DNA of 5,207 bases from Actinomycetes bacterium. GTDB taxonomy: Bacteria; Actinomycetota; CALGFH01. The stretch lies in the NCBI GenBank assembly GCA_030146615.1, contig JASLBL010000053.1:1-5207 (forward strand). Reading direction: 5' to 3'. The notes under the pieces were generated by a model. The model did not search any database. It worked only from the letters and a program-made list of their open reading frames with translations, and was not told the origin of the DNA. A program made the translations under genes and the position numbers. Below, in pieces: positions 4,409 through 5,207 of this stretch. Within the stretch, counting starts at the first letter, position 1. Each line of letters opens with the position of its first letter.

Positions 4409-5207
4409 TCAGGACGCCGCGATCGGTTCCAGGGTGACCTTGTGGCCCAGCCGCTCGAGCTGGCGAACCAGCTGACGTTGGTAGTGCTCGGGGGAGTGGC
4501 GCTGCTGGAAGTAGTCGTCGCCCAGCTCCTGGTAGGGCACGCCCTGGTCCAGGACGTGGTAGGCGATCACCAGGACCGAATGCGCCACGGCCATGGTCGC
4601 CTTGCCCGGACCCCGGCGACCACGGAGACGGTGATACTGGGCGCTCAGATAGGTGCCCTTGGTCCGGCTGGCCGCCTTGGCGACCTCGCTCAGGCAGCCA
4701 CCCAGCCACTTGGAGCCCTTGCGGGTCCGCCCCGAGCGGTGCTTGCCGGCCGACTCGTTGTTCCCAGGGCACACTCCTGCCCAGGAGGCCAGGTGCGCCG
4801 CGGTGGGGAACTGACCCATGTCCGGGCCGATCTCGGCCACGATGACCTCCGCTGCCCGTCGATCGATCCCTGGAATGGTGTCCAACAGCGCCACCTGCTC
4901 GGCGAAGGGAGCGATCACCTGCTCGATCCGCTCGCTCAACAAGGCAATGGTCTCGTCCAGGTAGTCGATGTGGGCCAGGATCTGGGCGACCAGCAGCCCG
5001 TGATGATCGGTGCGGAACCGGCCGGCCAACGCCTCCCGCAACGCCGGCAGCTTGGCCCGCAGCCGCCCCCGAGCCAGCTCGGCCAGCACCTGGGGGTCAT
5101 GGGTGCCGGCTACCAGCGCCTCCAGCATCGCCCGGCCCGAGACCCCCAGCACGTCCGAGGCCACACAGCCCAGCTTGATCCCGGCGTCCTCCAGCACCTT
5201 GTGCAGC
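4250..5207 (-). mobile_element. IS110-family insertion sequence, partial (continues past the window)
   Basis: Defined by the IS110-type transposase on the minus strand. The start given is approximate: the element end lies somewhere between 4230 and 4408, bounded by the flavoprotein remnant on one side and the transposase stop on the other. The other end, with the N-terminal transposase domain and 5' flank, lies beyond 5207. Confidence 0.6.
4409..5207 (-). CDS. IS110-family transposase (recombinase), C-terminal part
   Basis: The frame is open from the window edge to TGA 4409-4411, about 265 residues. Order seen: a linker with VASDVLGVSGRAMLEAL (typical of IS110 proteins), a long helical segment around LAHIDYLDETIALLSERIEQV, a helix-hairpin-helix-like LLDTIPGIDRRAAEVIVAEI, then ASWAGVCPGNNESAGKHRSG with TRKGSKWL. 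That last block is the conserved core of the C-terminal Transposase_20 domain. The Ser of NESAGK (codon 4751-4753) matches the conserved serine that acts with the N-terminal DEDD/RuvC-like domain. That N-terminal domain is outside the window. IS110 enzymes recombine DNA guided by an RNA from the element's non-coding end. No frameshift is seen in the visible part. It is codirectional with the flavoprotein remnant immediately downstream. Confidence 0.92.
   Translation of the reverse strand, partial: LHKVLEDAGIKLGCVASDVLGVSGRAMLEALVAGTHDPQVLAELARGRLRAKLPALREALAGRFRTDHHGLLVAQILAHIDYLDETIALLSERIEQVIAPFAEQVALLDTIPGIDRRAAEVIVAEIGPDMGQFPTAAHLASWAGVCPGNNESAGKHRSGRTRKGSKWLGGCLSEVAKAASRTKGTYLSAQYHRLRGRRGPGKATMAVAHSVLVIAYHVLDQGVPYQELGDDYFQQRHSPEHYQRQLVRQLERLGHKVTLEPIAAS

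Noticed and set aside
4401..4412. TTGCATGGTCAG as a third copy of the tRNA-derived repeat
   Set aside because: Only the first 7 bases (TTGCATG) match the 18-mer before it diverges, and it falls at the transposase stop; chance similarity.
1..5207. CRISPR array, toxin-antitoxin pair or defence system
   Set aside because: No regularly spaced repeats with unique spacers were seen on either strand, and no gene has such a family signature.

Overview
The window is GC-rich throughout, with codon third positions dominated by G and C. Its gene content (lytic transglycosylase, free-standing Lrp/AsnC ligand-binding domain, secreted Cu/Zn superoxide dismutase of mycobacterial type, IS110 transposase) suggests a chromosome of a high-GC actinobacterium, probably soil or environmental. 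Species cannot be read from the sequence.

Layout. Positions 1-216 hold the C-terminal end of a cell-wall lytic transglycosylase on the plus strand. Positions 217-474 are a convergent junction with two hairpins and a doubtful minus-strand reading frame. A minus-strand gene (475-1485) fuses a thioredoxin/peroxiredoxin-like domain to a prolyl-4-hydroxylase-type 2-oxoglutarate/Fe(II) oxygenase, with a good promoter at 1520-1548. Diverging from it is a 77-residue Lrp/AsnC ligand-binding protein (1664-1897). At 1934-1978 comes the 3' half of a tRNA gene (minus strand, no 5' half). Its first 18 bases (1961-1978) recur exactly at 2866-2883. Between the two copies lies one gene, a secreted sodC (2102-2713, minus). 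Positions 2884-3225 carry no gene but have short spaced repeats. A flavin-dependent monooxygenase/oxidoreductase follows on the minus strand as a broken gene (3226 to about 4229): it lacks its N-terminal FAD-binding part and has a one-base frameshift near 3660. The right edge is the C-terminal two thirds or so of an IS110-family transposase (4409-5207, minus), with about 180 bases of non-coding sequence between its stop codon and the flavoprotein remnant.

Interpretation. The left third looks like ordinary chromosome. From the tRNA fragment rightwards the window looks like accessory DNA: a displaced tRNA 3' end, a repeated attachment core, a lone oxidative-stress gene as cargo, a decaying flavoenzyme and an insertion sequence. 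The parsimonious reading is integration of one or more elements into a tRNA gene whose reconstituted copy, and any integrase, would lie to the right of the window. The functions present (superoxide dismutase, redox-domain oxygenase, flavoenzyme) share an oxygen/redox theme, but nothing in the sequence shows that they act together. I found no CRISPR array, toxin-antitoxin pair or recognisable defence system. The most distinctive points are the tRNA-derived repeat pair around sodC, the peroxiredoxin-like/hydroxylase fusion, and the IS110 flank that could carry an element end or guide RNA.
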